64,000 bases of DNA from Pandoraea sp. PE-S2T-3. Its GTDB lineage: Bacteria > Pseudomonadota > Gammaproteobacteria > Burkholderiales > Burkholderiaceae. The stretch is from the NCBI RefSeq assembly GCF_002179965.1, contig NZ_NGUQ01000015.1, positions 186,001 to 250,000 of the forward strand, read 5' to 3'. Below, piece after piece: positions 1 through 8,593 of this stretch (positions are counted from its first letter, which is position 1; every line of letters begins with the position of its first letter). A program made the translations under genes and the position numbers. A model generated the notes under the pieces. The model was given only the letters and a program-made list of their open reading frames with translations. It had not been told where the DNA came from and ran no database searches.

Positions 1-1034
1 ACGTGGAAGCCTTCGGTGAAGAGCTTGAAATGGTGAATCAGCTCTTCCATGTTCGACTTCATTTCAACGCGCGACGGCGGTGCCACCTTGTGGTTATCCG
101 TGATCACCGGACCCGGATTCTCACGCAGCCACTTCACGCATTGACGCACCAGACTCGCCGACTGGCGCATTTCTTCCACGCGCACCAGATAACGGTCGTA
201 GCAATCGCCTTCCTTGCCCACCGGGATATCGAACTCGAGGCGGTCGTACACTTCGTACGGCTGCTTCTTGCGCAAGTCCCAGGCAATGCCCGAACCGCGC
301 AGCATCGCGCCCGAGAAGCCGAGCTGCAACGCGCGTTCCGGCGACACCACACCGATACCGACCAGACGTTGTTTCCAGATCCGGTTGTCGGTGAGCAGCG
401 TTTCGTACTCGTCGACGCACTTCGGGAAGCGCGTCACGAAATCTTCGATGAAGTCGAGCAGCGAGCCTTCGCGGGCTTCGTTCATCCGCTTGATGGCGCG
501 CTCGTTGTGGAACTTCGACGCGCGGTACTTCGGCATCGCTTCCGGCAGGTCGCGGTACACACCGCCCGGACGGTAGTAAGCCGCGTGCATGCGGGCACCC
601 GAGACGGCTTCGTACACGTCGAACAGGTCTTCGCGCTCACGGAAGGCGTACAGGAACACCGCCATCGCGCCCACGTCGAGTGCGTGGGAACCAATCCACA
701 TCAGGTGATTCAGAATCCGCGTGATTTCGTCGAACATCACGCGGATGTATTGTGCGCGAATCGGCACATCGACGCCGATCAGCTTTTCGATCGCCATCAC
801 GTAGGCGTGCTCGTTGCACATCATCGAGACGTAGTCCAGACGATCCATGTACGGCACGGATTGCAGGAACGTCTTCGATTCAGCGAGCTTTTCGGTCGCG
901 CGGTGCAGCAGGCCGATGTGCGGATCGGCGCGCTGGATCACTTCGCCATCCAGCTCGAGCACCAGGCGCAGCACGCCGTGCGCTGCCGGGTGCTGCGGAC
1001 CGAAGTTCAGAGTGTAGTTCTTGATGTCTGCCAC
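1..1034 (-). CDS. nuoD: NADH-quinone oxidoreductase subunit D (C-terminus outside window)
   Basis: This is the 49-kDa-type subunit of the peripheral arm of complex I, which helps form the quinone-binding site on the cytoplasmic side of the inner membrane. Only the first ~344 residues are present; the family is ~417 residues, so the C-terminus lies beyond base 1. The N-terminus reads [20 protein letters not shown], and GPQHPAAHG is the NuoD signature. The start is a GTG at 1034, ten bases after the nuoC stop. It is the fourth gene of a nuoABCD run on the minus strand. NuoC and NuoD are separate genes here, unlike the fused NuoCD of enterobacteria. Identification is secure. Confidence 0.97.
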   Translation of the reverse strand, partial: MADIKNYTLNFGPQHPAAHGVLRLVLELDGEVIQRADPHIGLLHRATEKLAESKTFLQSVPYMDRLDYVSMMCNEHAYVMAIEKLIGVDVPIRAQYIRVMFDEITRILNHLMWIGSHALDVGAMAVFLYAFREREDLFDVYEAVSGARMHAAYYRPGGVYRDLPEAMPKYRASKFHNERAIKRMNEAREGSLLDFIEDFVTRFPKCVDEYETLLTDNRIWKQRLVGIGVVSPERALQLGFSGAMLRGSGIAWDLRKKQPYEVYDRLEFDIPVGKEGDCYDRYLVRVEEMRQSASLVRQCVKWLRENPGPVITDNHKVAPPSRVEMKSNMEELIHHFKLFTEGFH

Positions 1035-1043
1035 AAGGCCACC

Positions 1044-1643
1044 TTAATGTTTCAGACCGGCGTAATGCTCTTCGCGGATGATGCGCGGCGTAATTTCGCG
1101 CGGCTCGATCGTCACCGGTTGATAGATCACCCGCTTCTGCTCGGGGTCGTAACGCATCTCGACATAACCCGACGTCGGGAAGTCCTTGCGGAACGGGTGA
1201 CCGATGAAGCCGTAGTCCGTCAGAATGCGGCGCAGGTCCGGATGGCCTTCGAACACGATACCCACCAGATCGAAAGCTTCGCGCTCGAACCAGTTGGCCG
1301 AGCTCCAGACGTCGATCAACGAGGCCACGACCGGCAGGTCGTCGTCCGGCGCGAACACACGAACGCGCAGACGCCAGTTGTACGAAATCGAAAGGAGATG
1401 CGAGACGGCAGCGTAACGCGGGCCGTCATGGGCACCGTCGCCGTAGGCCGAGTAATCCAGGCCTGCTACGTCCATCAGCTGTTCGAACTTAAGCTCGGGG
1501 TGATCGCGCAACGTGTGCGCCACTTCGAGATAGTCGCTCGCCTTGACCGTCAACGTGAGTTCGTCAAGGGCTTCCACCAACAGCTCGGCGCGGGGGCCAA
1601 GCACGTTTTGCAGGGTGGTCTTGAGTTTTTCTAGTGTAGACAT
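1044..1643 (-). CDS. nuoC: NADH-quinone oxidoreductase subunit C
   Basis: The 30-kDa subunit of complex I, 199 residues, sits in the peripheral arm between NuoD and NuoB. The C-terminal half carries the family signature: residues around [20 protein letters not shown], followed by a RRILTDYGF stretch. An upstream in-frame extension exists, but the ATG at 1643 (MSTLEKLK) gives the usual length and sits 11 bases after the nuoB stop, so I chose it. It is co-directional with nuoA, nuoB and nuoD and is probably co-transcribed with them. Confidence 0.97.
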   Translation of the reverse strand: MSTLEKLKTTLQNVLGPRAELLVEALDELTLTVKASDYLEVAHTLRDHPELKFEQLMDVAGLDYSAYGDGAHDGPRYAAVSHLLSISYNWRLRVRVFAPDDDLPVVASLIDVWSSANWFEREAFDLVGIVFEGHPDLRRILTDYGFIGHPFRKDFPTSGYVEMRYDPEQKRVIYQPVTIEPREITPRIIREEHYAGLKH

Positions 1644-1654
1644 GGGCGGTAGCG

Positions 1655-2134
1655 TTATTTGCGAGCGATCGTCGCAGTCCGCTTGATCTTTGACTGCAAC
1701 TGAATGATGCCGTAGACAAGCGCTTCGGCCGTCGGCGGACAGCCTGGCACGTAGACGTCGACGGGCACGATGCGGTCGCAACCGCGTACCACCGAATACG
1801 AATAGTGATAGTAGCCGCCGCCATTGGCGCACGACCCCATCGAGATCACCCAGCGCGGCTCGGCCATCTGGTCGTAGACCTTACGCAGCGCAGGCGCCAT
1901 CTTGTTGCACAGCGTGCCGGCGACGATCATCACGTCCGACTGACGCGGGCTCGGGCGGAACACCACGCCAAACCGGTCAAGATCGTAACGCGCTGCGCCG
2001 GCGTGCATCATTTCGACTGCACAACAAGCGAGACCGAACGTCATCGGCCACAGCGAACCCGTGCGCGTCCAATTGATGAGTTTGTCAGCCGTGGTGGTGA
2101 CGAACCCTTCGCGCAAAACCCCTTCGATGCTCAT
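1655..2134 (-). CDS. nuoB: NADH-quinone oxidoreductase subunit B
   Basis: NuoB (PSST), 159 residues, carries the terminal 4Fe-4S cluster N2 that passes electrons to quinone. The cysteine ligands are visible: the CC pair in [13 protein letters not shown] near residues 36-37, a cysteine in GTLCNKM, and one in [11 protein letters not shown] near the C-terminus. The length matches beta- and alphaproteobacterial NuoB. It lies between nuoA (46 bases upstream) and nuoC (11 bases downstream). Identification is secure. Confidence 0.98.
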   Translation of the reverse strand: MSIEGVLREGFVTTTADKLINWTRTGSLWPMTFGLACCAVEMMHAGAARYDLDRFGVVFRPSPRQSDVMIVAGTLCNKMAPALRKVYDQMAEPRWVISMGSCANGGGYYHYSYSVVRGCDRIVPVDVYVPGCPPTAEALVYGIIQLQSKIKRTATIARK

Positions 2135-2180
2135 ATGCTTACCCTGAATCCTTCTGCAATGCTGCTATCAAACGCCGGCC

Positions 2181-2540
2181 TTATTCCCAGTCAAGCGCAC
2201 CGCGCTTCCACAGGAATACGAAACCGATCAGCAACTCAAGCAGGAAACCCATCATGGAGATAAAGCCCACCCAGCCGATATCGCGCAGAGCTACGCCCCA
2301 CGGAAACAGGAATGCCGTTTCGAGATCGAACAGGATGAAAAGGATGGCGACGAGATAGTAGCGCACATCGAACTTCATGCGCGCGTCTTCGAATGCTTCG
2401 AAGCCACACTCGTACGGAGAGAGTTTTTCGCTGTCGGGTTTGTTGGGGCCGAGGAATTTACCGACGCCAATCAGTACCGCCCCAAGACCGCCACCTACCA
2501 GAAGAAACAGCAGGACGGGATAATAGGTTCCGAGGTTCAA
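2181..2540 (-). CDS. nuoA: NADH-quinone oxidoreductase subunit A
   Basis: NuoA is a small membrane subunit of complex I, 119 residues with three predicted transmembrane helices: about residues 7-28, 62-82 and 90-111. The loop after the first helix contains the conserved [20 protein letters not shown] region, which includes the cysteine seen across the family. It is the first gene of the nuo operon in this window. The promoter should lie in the ~130 bases between it and the tRNA-Leu gene, but I see no clear -35/-10 pair there. Confidence 0.97.
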   Translation of the reverse strand: MNLGTYYPVLLFLLVGGGLGAVLIGVGKFLGPNKPDSEKLSPYECGFEAFEDARMKFDVRYYLVAILFILFDLETAFLFPWGVALRDIGWVGFISMMGFLLELLIGFVFLWKRGALDWE

Positions 2541-2670
2541 CTCTACCCTCTTTCGGTTAGTTCAAAGAACCGCTCTCGTCGATGGTGTGGGGACCGGAAA
2601 GCGGATGAACGGTGAGCACAAAATAAAATGCCAGCCAAAGCATAAACGCAAGGCTGGCATCGTAGAACTG

Positions 2671-2755
2671 TGGTGCCGACGGCGAGACTCGAACTCGCAC
2701 AGCTTTCGCCACTACCCCCTCAAGATAGCGTGTCTACCAATTTCACCACGTCGGC
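2671..2755 (-). tRNA. tRNA-Leu (anticodon GAG)
   Basis: The minus strand folds as a class II tRNA of 85 nt including an encoded CCA. The acceptor stem is GCCGACG paired with CGTCGGC, then discriminator A and CCA. The anticodon loop contains TTGAGGG with anticodon GAG, there is a long variable arm, and the T-loop reads GTTCGAGTC. Sitting between secG and nuoA is a common arrangement in Burkholderiales. It may be read from the secG transcript or from its own promoter; the sequence does not decide. Confidence 0.97.
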
Positions 2756-2897
2756 ATTCATAGTCTGCAATCCGCTGTCACTTACGAATCGCTTCAAGAC
2801 CGCTATAGTAGCGCTCTTCGGCATTTTGTTCAATGCACAAATCGAATTTTTTTCGATTTTCTTTACCGCTTATTACACGTCAAAAACAGCTTGCCAA

Positions 2898-3266
2898 TTA
2901 CTTGGGCACGTCTTGCGGATTCGCCACCGAAGCCGGTGCCGGAACGCTCGATGCACCTGCTGCCGAAGCGGCGACCGGCGCCGTTGCAGCGGGCAAATTA
3001 CCAAGGACACCGATGCTTGCCTTCGGCTTGTACGAACCCATGTACGTGAGGCCCAGCGTGGTCACGAAGAACACGGCAGCCAATGCCGCCGTGGTGCGCG
3101 ACAAAAAGTTGGCGGAGCCCGAAGCACCGAACAGACTACCCGACGAACCGCTACCGAATGCAGCGCCCATGTCGGCGCCCTTGCCATGCTGCAACAACAC
3201 CAGGCCGATGATGCCCAGCGCGGAAAGCACCTGCACCACGACCAAAAACGTTTTGAACAACCCCAT
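2898..3266 (-). CDS. secG: Preprotein translocase subunit SecG
   Basis: SecG is the small inner-membrane partner of SecYE and assists SecA-driven export. The product has 122 residues with two transmembrane helices (about 6-24 and 58-76). Between them is the conserved cytoplasmic loop, seen here as LLQHGKGADMGAAFGSG then LFGASGSANFLSR. The C-terminal tail is Pro/Ala-rich and low in complexity, as is common in betaproteobacterial SecG. It lies downstream of tpiA on the same strand; tpiA - secG - tRNA-Leu - nuo is a conserved order. Confidence 0.96.
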   Translation of the reverse strand: MGLFKTFLVVVQVLSALGIIGLVLLQHGKGADMGAAFGSGSSGSLFGASGSANFLSRTTAALAAVFFVTTLGLTYMGSYKPKASIGVLGNLPAATAPVAASAAGASSVPAPASVANPQDVPK

Positions 3267-3356
3267 CTCATCACCCGTATAGAAGAATCTGATTTGCGCC
3301 GCATTTGTTGCGACGCATCATGACTATTTCGTGCCATTACAAAAATGGCACCGGCA

Positions 3357-4157
3357 TCAGCGCGGCAGACCCGCCTCGCAAATTGCCAGAAAATCGGCTG
3401 CCTTCAATGCCGCACCGCCGATCAGACCGCCATCGACGTCGGGCATTGCAAACAGTTCGGCTGCGTTGTCCGGCTTCACACTGCCGCCGTACAACACCGC
3501 CACATCCTCGACTGCCGCACCCTTCGCGCGCAGCAGCGTGCGCAGATGCGCATGTACCGCCTGCGCCTCGGCCGACGTTGCCGTCTTGCCGGTACCGATC
3601 GCCCAGACCGGCTCGTAGGCCACGACGATCTGCGTGGCCTGCTCGGCGCTCAGCGCCGCCAGCACCGTCTCAAGCTGACGGGTCACCACAGCTTTCGTGT
3701 CGCCGGCATCACGCTCGGCAAGCGTTTCGCCCACGCAGACGATCGGCGTCATGCCCGCATCGAGCACGCGCAGCGTCTTGGCAGCGACACTCGCATCGGT
3801 CTCGCCATGGTACTGGCGACGCTCCGAGTGCCCCACGATCACGAACTGCGCGCCGAACTCGGCGATCATCGGCGCGGCCACTTCACCCGTGAACGCGCCA
3901 TTCACTTGCGCCGACACATCCTGCGCGCCATAACCCAGCGCCTGCCCCGAGAGGCGCGCCTGGCATTGCGCAAGATAGGGGAACGGCACGCACACCGCGG
4001 CGCTCACGCCCGATGCACTCAATACCGGCGATGCCAGCAGACTGCCCAACAGGGCCTCGTTGCCGGCCAGACTGCCGTGCAGTTTCCAGTTGCCCACGAC
4101 GAGCTTGCCAGCCTTGCGGCTGATGGTGCGAGCCGAAGCTGCGATAGCAGATGTCAC
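3357..4157 (-). CDS. tpiA: Triose-phosphate isomerase
   Basis: TpiA interconverts glyceraldehyde 3-phosphate and dihydroxyacetone phosphate in glycolysis and gluconeogenesis. The product has 266 residues, with about 15 extra N-terminal residues compared with many TIMs. Catalytic residues are visible: N23 and K25 in [11 protein letters not shown]110 in IVGHSERR, and E182 in [11 protein letters not shown]. The phosphate-binding YGGSVKP motif is near the C-terminus. The start at 4157 is the only ATG giving the full N-terminal beta strand. It is followed on the same strand by secG. Confidence 0.98.
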   Translation of the reverse strand: MTSAIAASARTISRKAGKLVVGNWKLHGSLAGNEALLGSLLASPVLSASGVSAAVCVPFPYLAQCQARLSGQALGYGAQDVSAQVNGAFTGEVAAPMIAEFGAQFVIVGHSERRQYHGETDASVAAKTLRVLDAGMTPIVCVGETLAERDAGDTKAVVTRQLETVLAALSAEQATQIVVAYEPVWAIGTGKTATSAEAQAVHAHLRTLLRAKGAAVEDVAVLYGGSVKPDNAAELFAMPDVDGGLIGGAALKAADFLAICEAGLPR

Positions 4158-4300
4158 GCCTTCTCCCCCATGCTTATAGACGAAAAACCTCTCATTCTAG
4201 TTCGTCTGGGCTATGGGGGTCAATTTCGCCGGACATCAGGCGAGAAAAACCGCATGAATTGGTGCTTTCACGCGAGTTTTACCCGCCCCGCCCGCCAGAC

Positions 4301-5305
4301 TTACCAGGTCAGTACGATCTTGCCGACGTGGGTGCTGGTTTCCATCAGAGCATGGGCTTTGTCCGCCTGCTCTGCCGGGAATGTCTGGTAAATGACCGGG
4401 CGAATCTTGCCAGCGGCGAACAGCGGCCAGACCTTCTCGTGCAGTTTTTGGGCAATCGCGGCCTTGAAGGCGACCGAGCGCGGGCGCAGCGTCGAGCCCG
4501 TCACCGTCAGGCGGCGGCGCAGCAGCGCACCCATGTCGAGGGTGGCCTTACTGCCACCGAGCAGCGCGATGATCGCAATGCGGCCATCGAACGCGAGGGC
4601 CTGCACTTCGCGCGGGAGATAATCGCCGCCGACCATGTCGAGCACCACGTCCACGCCGCGATCCTGCGTGAGTTCTTTCGTGATGGCAACGAAGTCTTCC
4701 GTCTTGTAGTTGATACCGCGCTCGGCACCGAGCGCCTCGCACGCACGCGCTTTCTCATCGGAACCTGCCGTCGCGAACACGCGGTGACCGAGCGCCACGG
4801 CCAACTGGATTGCCGTCACGCCGATGCCGCTGGTGCCGCCCTGCACGAGCAACGCTTCCTTTTCGCCCGCTTCGGTGTTGCCGAGGTGTGCGCGATCGAA
4901 CACGTTGCTCCACACAGTGAAGAACGTTTCCGGCAGCGACGCCGCCTCCACATCGGAGAGACCTTCCGGCACCGGCAAGCACTGCGCGAGCGGCGCCGTG
5001 CAGTACTCGGCGTAACCACCACCCTGCACCAGTGCGCACACACGCGAGCCAATCTTCAGACCCCAGCGATTGTCGGCGCCGTCCAGCGAGCCCTCGACAA
5101 TTTCGCCGGCCACTTCGAGCCCCGGCAAATCCGACGCGCCCGGCGGCACCGGGTACTGACCGATACGTTGCAGCACGTCGGGACGATTCACGCCGGACGC
5201 CTTCACCTTGATGAGCACTTCGCCCGGCTTGAGCTCGGGTTTAGCCCGCTCGGTCAGCTTGAGCACTTCAGGGGCGCCGAATTGCGTGATCTCGATCGCT
5301 TTCAT
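4301..5305 (-). CDS. NAD(P)H quinone oxidoreductase, zeta-crystallin type (MDR family)
   Basis: A zinc-independent medium-chain dehydrogenase/reductase of 334 residues, probably an NADPH-dependent quinone reductase of the PIG3/QOR type. The N-terminal GroES-like domain begins MKAIEITQFGAPEVL. The Rossmann nucleotide-binding motif is at about residues 157-171 (VQGGTSGIGVTAIQLA). The structural zinc-binding cysteines of alcohol dehydrogenases are absent. The frame is open further upstream, but the ATG at 5305 matches the family's N-terminus. The substrate cannot be assigned from sequence. Confidence 0.9.
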   Translation of the reverse strand: MKAIEITQFGAPEVLKLTERAKPELKPGEVLIKVKASGVNRPDVLQRIGQYPVPPGASDLPGLEVAGEIVEGSLDGADNRWGLKIGSRVCALVQGGGYAEYCTAPLAQCLPVPEGLSDVEAASLPETFFTVWSNVFDRAHLGNTEAGEKEALLVQGGTSGIGVTAIQLAVALGHRVFATAGSDEKARACEALGAERGINYKTEDFVAITKELTQDRGVDVVLDMVGGDYLPREVQALAFDGRIAIIALLGGSKATLDMGALLRRRLTVTGSTLRPRSVAFKAAIAQKLHEKVWPLFAAGKIRPVIYQTFPAEQADKAHALMETSTHVGKIVLTW

Positions 5306-5628
5306 GTGTCTGTCCTTGTTAGGTACCGGGCGCGTCTCGCGCGGAAAGGTCAAATAGGTTCGAGCCGGTACCTTATCACCGACCGCGAATTCGCGTCGGC
5401 TCACAGGGCACGCGCGGCAGTAATCGAGACGAGGGATAAGCGCCGGAAGGGAAAGAAGCGGGAGCATTGCGACGCCGGACGAGCGCTGCGTGACTGGCGC
5501 GTCGTACCGCCATCACGAAGATCGCGTCCGACGCGCCGGGTTAGGTCCGAATGGCACGCTCGCGCACCGACATTGCATCGGCACACCGGCGCACTCCTTT
5601 TAGTTCGACAGGCGCTCAGGCAGCGCGC
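5306..5628. other. Intergenic stretch without a recognisable gene
   Basis: These 323 bases separate two minus-strand genes. I see short open frames on both strands but none with a ribosome-binding site or a recognisable product. Next to the quinone reductase start there are two GGTACC copies (about 5321 and 5368) flanking a GC-rich stretch. That could be part of its promoter region, but no clear -35/-10 pair is visible. Confidence 0.5.
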
Positions 5629-6000
5629 TCAAGCAGCGCCTTCAGTGCCCTCATCGACGAGCCCGTACCGCACGGCGTAGCCGATCAATTCTGCACAGTC
5701 CCCGAGCGCGAGCTTGTGCAGGATTTGCATCACATGCGACGTTACCGTTCGCTCACTCAGATGCAGCGCGTGAGCGACTTCATTGACGGCGAGGCCGTCG
5801 ACCAACATGTGGAACACTTCGTTTTCACGAACGGACAGGCTCTCGTGTCTTGTCTCGTTCCCGGTGGCATCGGTGTCGAGCCGCGCACGCGGTCTCCGAT
5901 GCGATGTCCGCGGCGGCTCACGGCGCGACCCCGTTTCGCGCCACCCTGCGTCAGAAGCCGCCCGCGTGACTACCCGGCTTCGTCCGCCTTCGAGTTTCAT
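5629..6000 (-). CDS. Orphan LuxR-type helix-turn-helix regulator
   Basis: A 123-residue protein whose C-terminal half (about 54-115) is a LuxR/GerE DNA-binding domain. It shows LSVRENEVFHMLVDGLAVNE, then a recognition helix around SERTVTSHVMQILHKL. The first ~50 residues are Arg-rich and probably disordered; there is no receiver or autoinducer-binding domain. An in-frame ATG at 6021 exists. The ATG at 6000 has a perfect AGGAGG six bases upstream and was chosen. It lies downstream of the diguanylate cyclase on the same strand, 299 bases apart, so a shared role is only a guess. Its targets are unknown. Confidence 0.85.
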   Translation of the reverse strand: MKLEGGRSRVVTRAASDAGWRETGSRREPPRTSHRRPRARLDTDATGNETRHESLSVRENEVFHMLVDGLAVNEVAHALHLSERTVTSHVMQILHKLALGDCAELIGYAVRYGLVDEGTEGAA

Positions 6001-6299
6001 GCTTGCCTCCTGGTCGATCACTTCCCCACGCCCGGACCGTCTGTCGCAGTCCGCTACAAACGGATGGCGTCACGTATTGTGCGTCAGACAATTTGTGTTC
6101 GTAACTACACGGAAGCTCATCGCCGAGGCGCTATCGATTGGCCGCGACTAATGCGCGACACAACAAGACACAGAGATGACAAGAACAACTCGCGCAGCAA
6201 CTGGCAGCCCCGGTGAGCGCTGACTTACTACTAGCGCCATGGCAACGGGCTCGGTTACGACCGACGCCGTTGCTGTGTACTCACTGACAGTGCACCGGC
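6001..6299. other. Intergenic stretch without a recognisable gene
   Basis: These 299 bases lie between the diguanylate cyclase stop and the LuxR-type start and presumably hold the promoter of the latter. A weak GCAACGG/CCGTTGC inverted repeat with a long loop (about 6242-6273) sits just after the cyclase stop and might be a terminator, but it has no T-run. Nothing else is evident. Confidence 0.4.
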
Positions 6300-8273
6300 T
6301 TAGATCGATCGCGCCGATGCACCAACACTGAACACGAAGCGGCCGCGCCCGCCGTGCTTCGCGTCATAGAGTGCGCGGTCGGCATCCTGGAACAGCATGT
6401 CCGGCGTCTTGTCTTCGCCGCAGGCCACCATGGCCACGCCGATGCAAGCCCCCACTCCCACATCGCCGACCGAGAGTGCCATCGGTCGCGAAGCCACTTC
6501 GAGAATGGCCTTCGCGGCGCGCTCGACATCCTGTACATCGTGGATGTCACGCATGATGAGCGCAAACTCGTCGCCACCGAAACGGGCGATATCGTCGCTC
6601 TCGCGCACGCAAGCCACGAGCCGCTTGGCCAGACGCCGCAGCAGTTCGTCACCCAGCGCGTGCCCCCAAGTGTCGTTGACCAGCTTGAACCGATCGAGAT
6701 CGACGAACAGCAGCGCCTGTGCCCCCGCCCCCTCACGCGCCCGGCGCACGGCGGCGGCCAGCGCCTGATCGAAGCCCTTGCGATTGAGCAGCCCGGTCAG
6801 GTGATCGGTGTGCGACTCTCGCCGCCAGCGGCGTTCGTTGGAGCGCTCGATCGTGATGTCGCGCACGAACACGTGCACGCCGACGAGCGCGTCGTTCGCC
6901 GCCCATTCCGGCTGATAACTCACCTCGAAGCAGCGATACTCGTTGTTCTCGCCGAAATCCCACACAAACGTGGCGGCCTCGCCGGCGTACGCGCGCGCAA
7001 GATACGGCGCGAACTCGCGATAGAGCAACGCGCCGAGCAAGTCCTGCGCTGTCGACCCGAGAATTTGTTCGCGCGAGCGGCGCAGACGCACTTCACAGGC
7101 CCGGTTCACAAACGCGAAACGCTCCTCGCCATCGAGAAACGCCACCAGAAACGGCACCCGGTCGGCGATTTCCTGCATGCGGCGCACATTGGCGCGCGCG
7201 GCTTCGCGCGACGACTCCAGCGCATCGGTACGATCACCCAGACGCTCCATCATTTCGCGAAACGCGTTCGCCAATGCGCCGATCTCATCGGCACGCTGTA
7301 CCGGCAACGACTGGATGGCACGCAAATCGCTCGCGCTGCGCACCACCAGATCACGCAGCGTGTCGAGCGGGCGCAGCATGCGCCGCGCCACCCACCACAT
7401 CACGAACGCCGCGATGGCGATAGCGGCGATGGCAAGCATCACGACGCGACGCCGCACCCTCGCCAGCGGGTCGAAGGCTTCCACCCCGGGCAACACGGCG
7501 ACCAGCGACCATCCGGTGGTCGACATCGCCGCGCGCGCCACCAGCGGGTGCATGTGCACGAGATCGTTGGAACCGGCATCGCGCACACCGCACAGCGTCT
7601 GCTCGGGGCCGACGGCGGTGAGTATCTTGGTGACATCCGCCTGAATCACATAGCGGGCTGGCGTTTCATTCGTGATCAGGCAATAGCGGCCGGTGTCACC
7701 GACCGCATTGCTCGCCAGATCGACGATGAAGTTCTGCCGCAACAGGTTGACCGCCCCGCCCACCACGGCCGTGATCCGCCCGTCAGCGTCACGCACGGGC
7801 ACGGCCAGCACAACGCCGGGCGAGCGCGTGATCTTGCCGGCAATCAATCCGGAGATCGCCTGCGGTGCGCCCGCGAGCAATGCTTTGAAATAGTCGCGAT
7901 CGGCAACGTTGACCGGCGTCGCGGGGAAGGTCGAGTCGTAGATCACGCGCCCATCGGGGGCCGCGACAAACAAGGTATTGAACGTCTCGGGCATCGACAC
8001 CGACGCGTTAGCGAACGCATCGAGCTGTGCGGGTGTCATCGCGTACGGGTTGCCGAGGTGACGCGAAATGCGATGCAGCGCGAGATACTTCGCCCGCACC
8101 TTGTCGTCAAGCTGATCGGCCACGAGCTTGACCTGATTGTCGAGTTGGGCCTGCAACGAGCTGCGCAACTCTCCGTAGACGAAAAATTCAATACCGACGG
8201 CGACGCCGACGATCAATATCATCGAGACGAGCGCCGTCGTGGCCGCAACCCGTCCCTTCAACGTCTTCACCAT
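6300..8273 (-). CDS. Membrane diguanylate cyclase (sensor - HAMP - PAS - GGDEF)
   Basis: A 657-residue protein predicted to make cyclic di-GMP from two GTP. The order is: a transmembrane helix (about 12-34), a periplasmic double-Cache-like sensor (about 35-270), a second helix (about 277-296), HAMP (about 298-350), PAS (about 371-480) and GGDEF. The active-site motif is intact (GGDEF at 566-570). An RxxD inhibitory site (RESD, 557-560) lies exactly five residues before it, so product inhibition is expected. There is no EAL or HD-GYP domain. The ATG at 8273 was chosen because it opens directly into the first membrane helix. Its ribosome-binding site is weak. Confidence 0.93.
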   Translation of the reverse strand: MVKTLKGRVAATTALVSMILIVGVAVGIEFFVYGELRSSLQAQLDNQVKLVADQLDDKVRAKYLALHRISRHLGNPYAMTPAQLDAFANASVSMPETFNTLFVAAPDGRVIYDSTFPATPVNVADRDYFKALLAGAPQAISGLIAGKITRSPGVVLAVPVRDADGRITAVVGGAVNLLRQNFIVDLASNAVGDTGRYCLITNETPARYVIQADVTKILTAVGPEQTLCGVRDAGSNDLVHMHPLVARAAMSTTGWSLVAVLPGVEAFDPLARVRRRVVMLAIAAIAIAAFVMWWVARRMLRPLDTLRDLVVRSASDLRAIQSLPVQRADEIGALANAFREMMERLGDRTDALESSREAARANVRRMQEIADRVPFLVAFLDGEERFAFVNRACEVRLRRSREQILGSTAQDLLGALLYREFAPYLARAYAGEAATFVWDFGENNEYRCFEVSYQPEWAANDALVGVHVFVRDITIERSNERRWRRESHTDHLTGLLNRKGFDQALAAAVRRAREGAGAQALLFVDLDRFKLVNDTWGHALGDELLRRLAKRLVACVRESDDIARFGGDEFALIMRDIHDVQDVERAAKAILEVASRPMALSVGDVGVGACIGVAMVACGEDKTPDMLFQDADRALYDAKHGGRGRFVFSVGASARSI

Positions 8274-8593
8274 ACCGACCCGTGCGAGAGTAGCTAGTCT
8301 TGCTTCTTGTTCATTTTTGCGAGAGCTTACCACCCGAAACGGCACAGTTTTGGGAAACTTGAGCAAAACTCGCCGCCTTCGTGTAACAGTCTCATCGGCA
8401 CCCAAAGTGGGCATCGAGACACAGTCCGTCACGAGCGGCACCGAACCCGTCGTAAAATTGCGCATCCAACGCGCCAGATGGGGGCGATTTGAGGTGTTCC
8501 GGGCCCGGCCCGGCACGTCACATGAACGCACCCGATTGGCCACGCTAAGCAGCCTCACCCCGAATTCAGTCGCTTCGACCCGATTTTTCTTTC
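8274..8593. other. Divergent intergenic region, diguanylate cyclase / mutS
   Basis: These 320 bases separate two divergent genes and must carry both promoters. I could not pick a convincing sigma-70 pair for either. An AT-richer patch around 8310-8375 is the likeliest promoter area. No coding frame in this stretch looks real. Confidence 0.5.

Noticed and set aside
3-1634. A 543-codon plus-strand open frame over nuoD/nuoC
   Set aside because: It is antisense to well-conserved complex I genes, is rich in His/Arg and matches no family. High GC content produces such shadows.
2671-2755. tRNA-Leu as an integration site of a genomic island
   Set aside because: No integrase, no direct repeat of the tRNA 3' end, and core genes on both sides.
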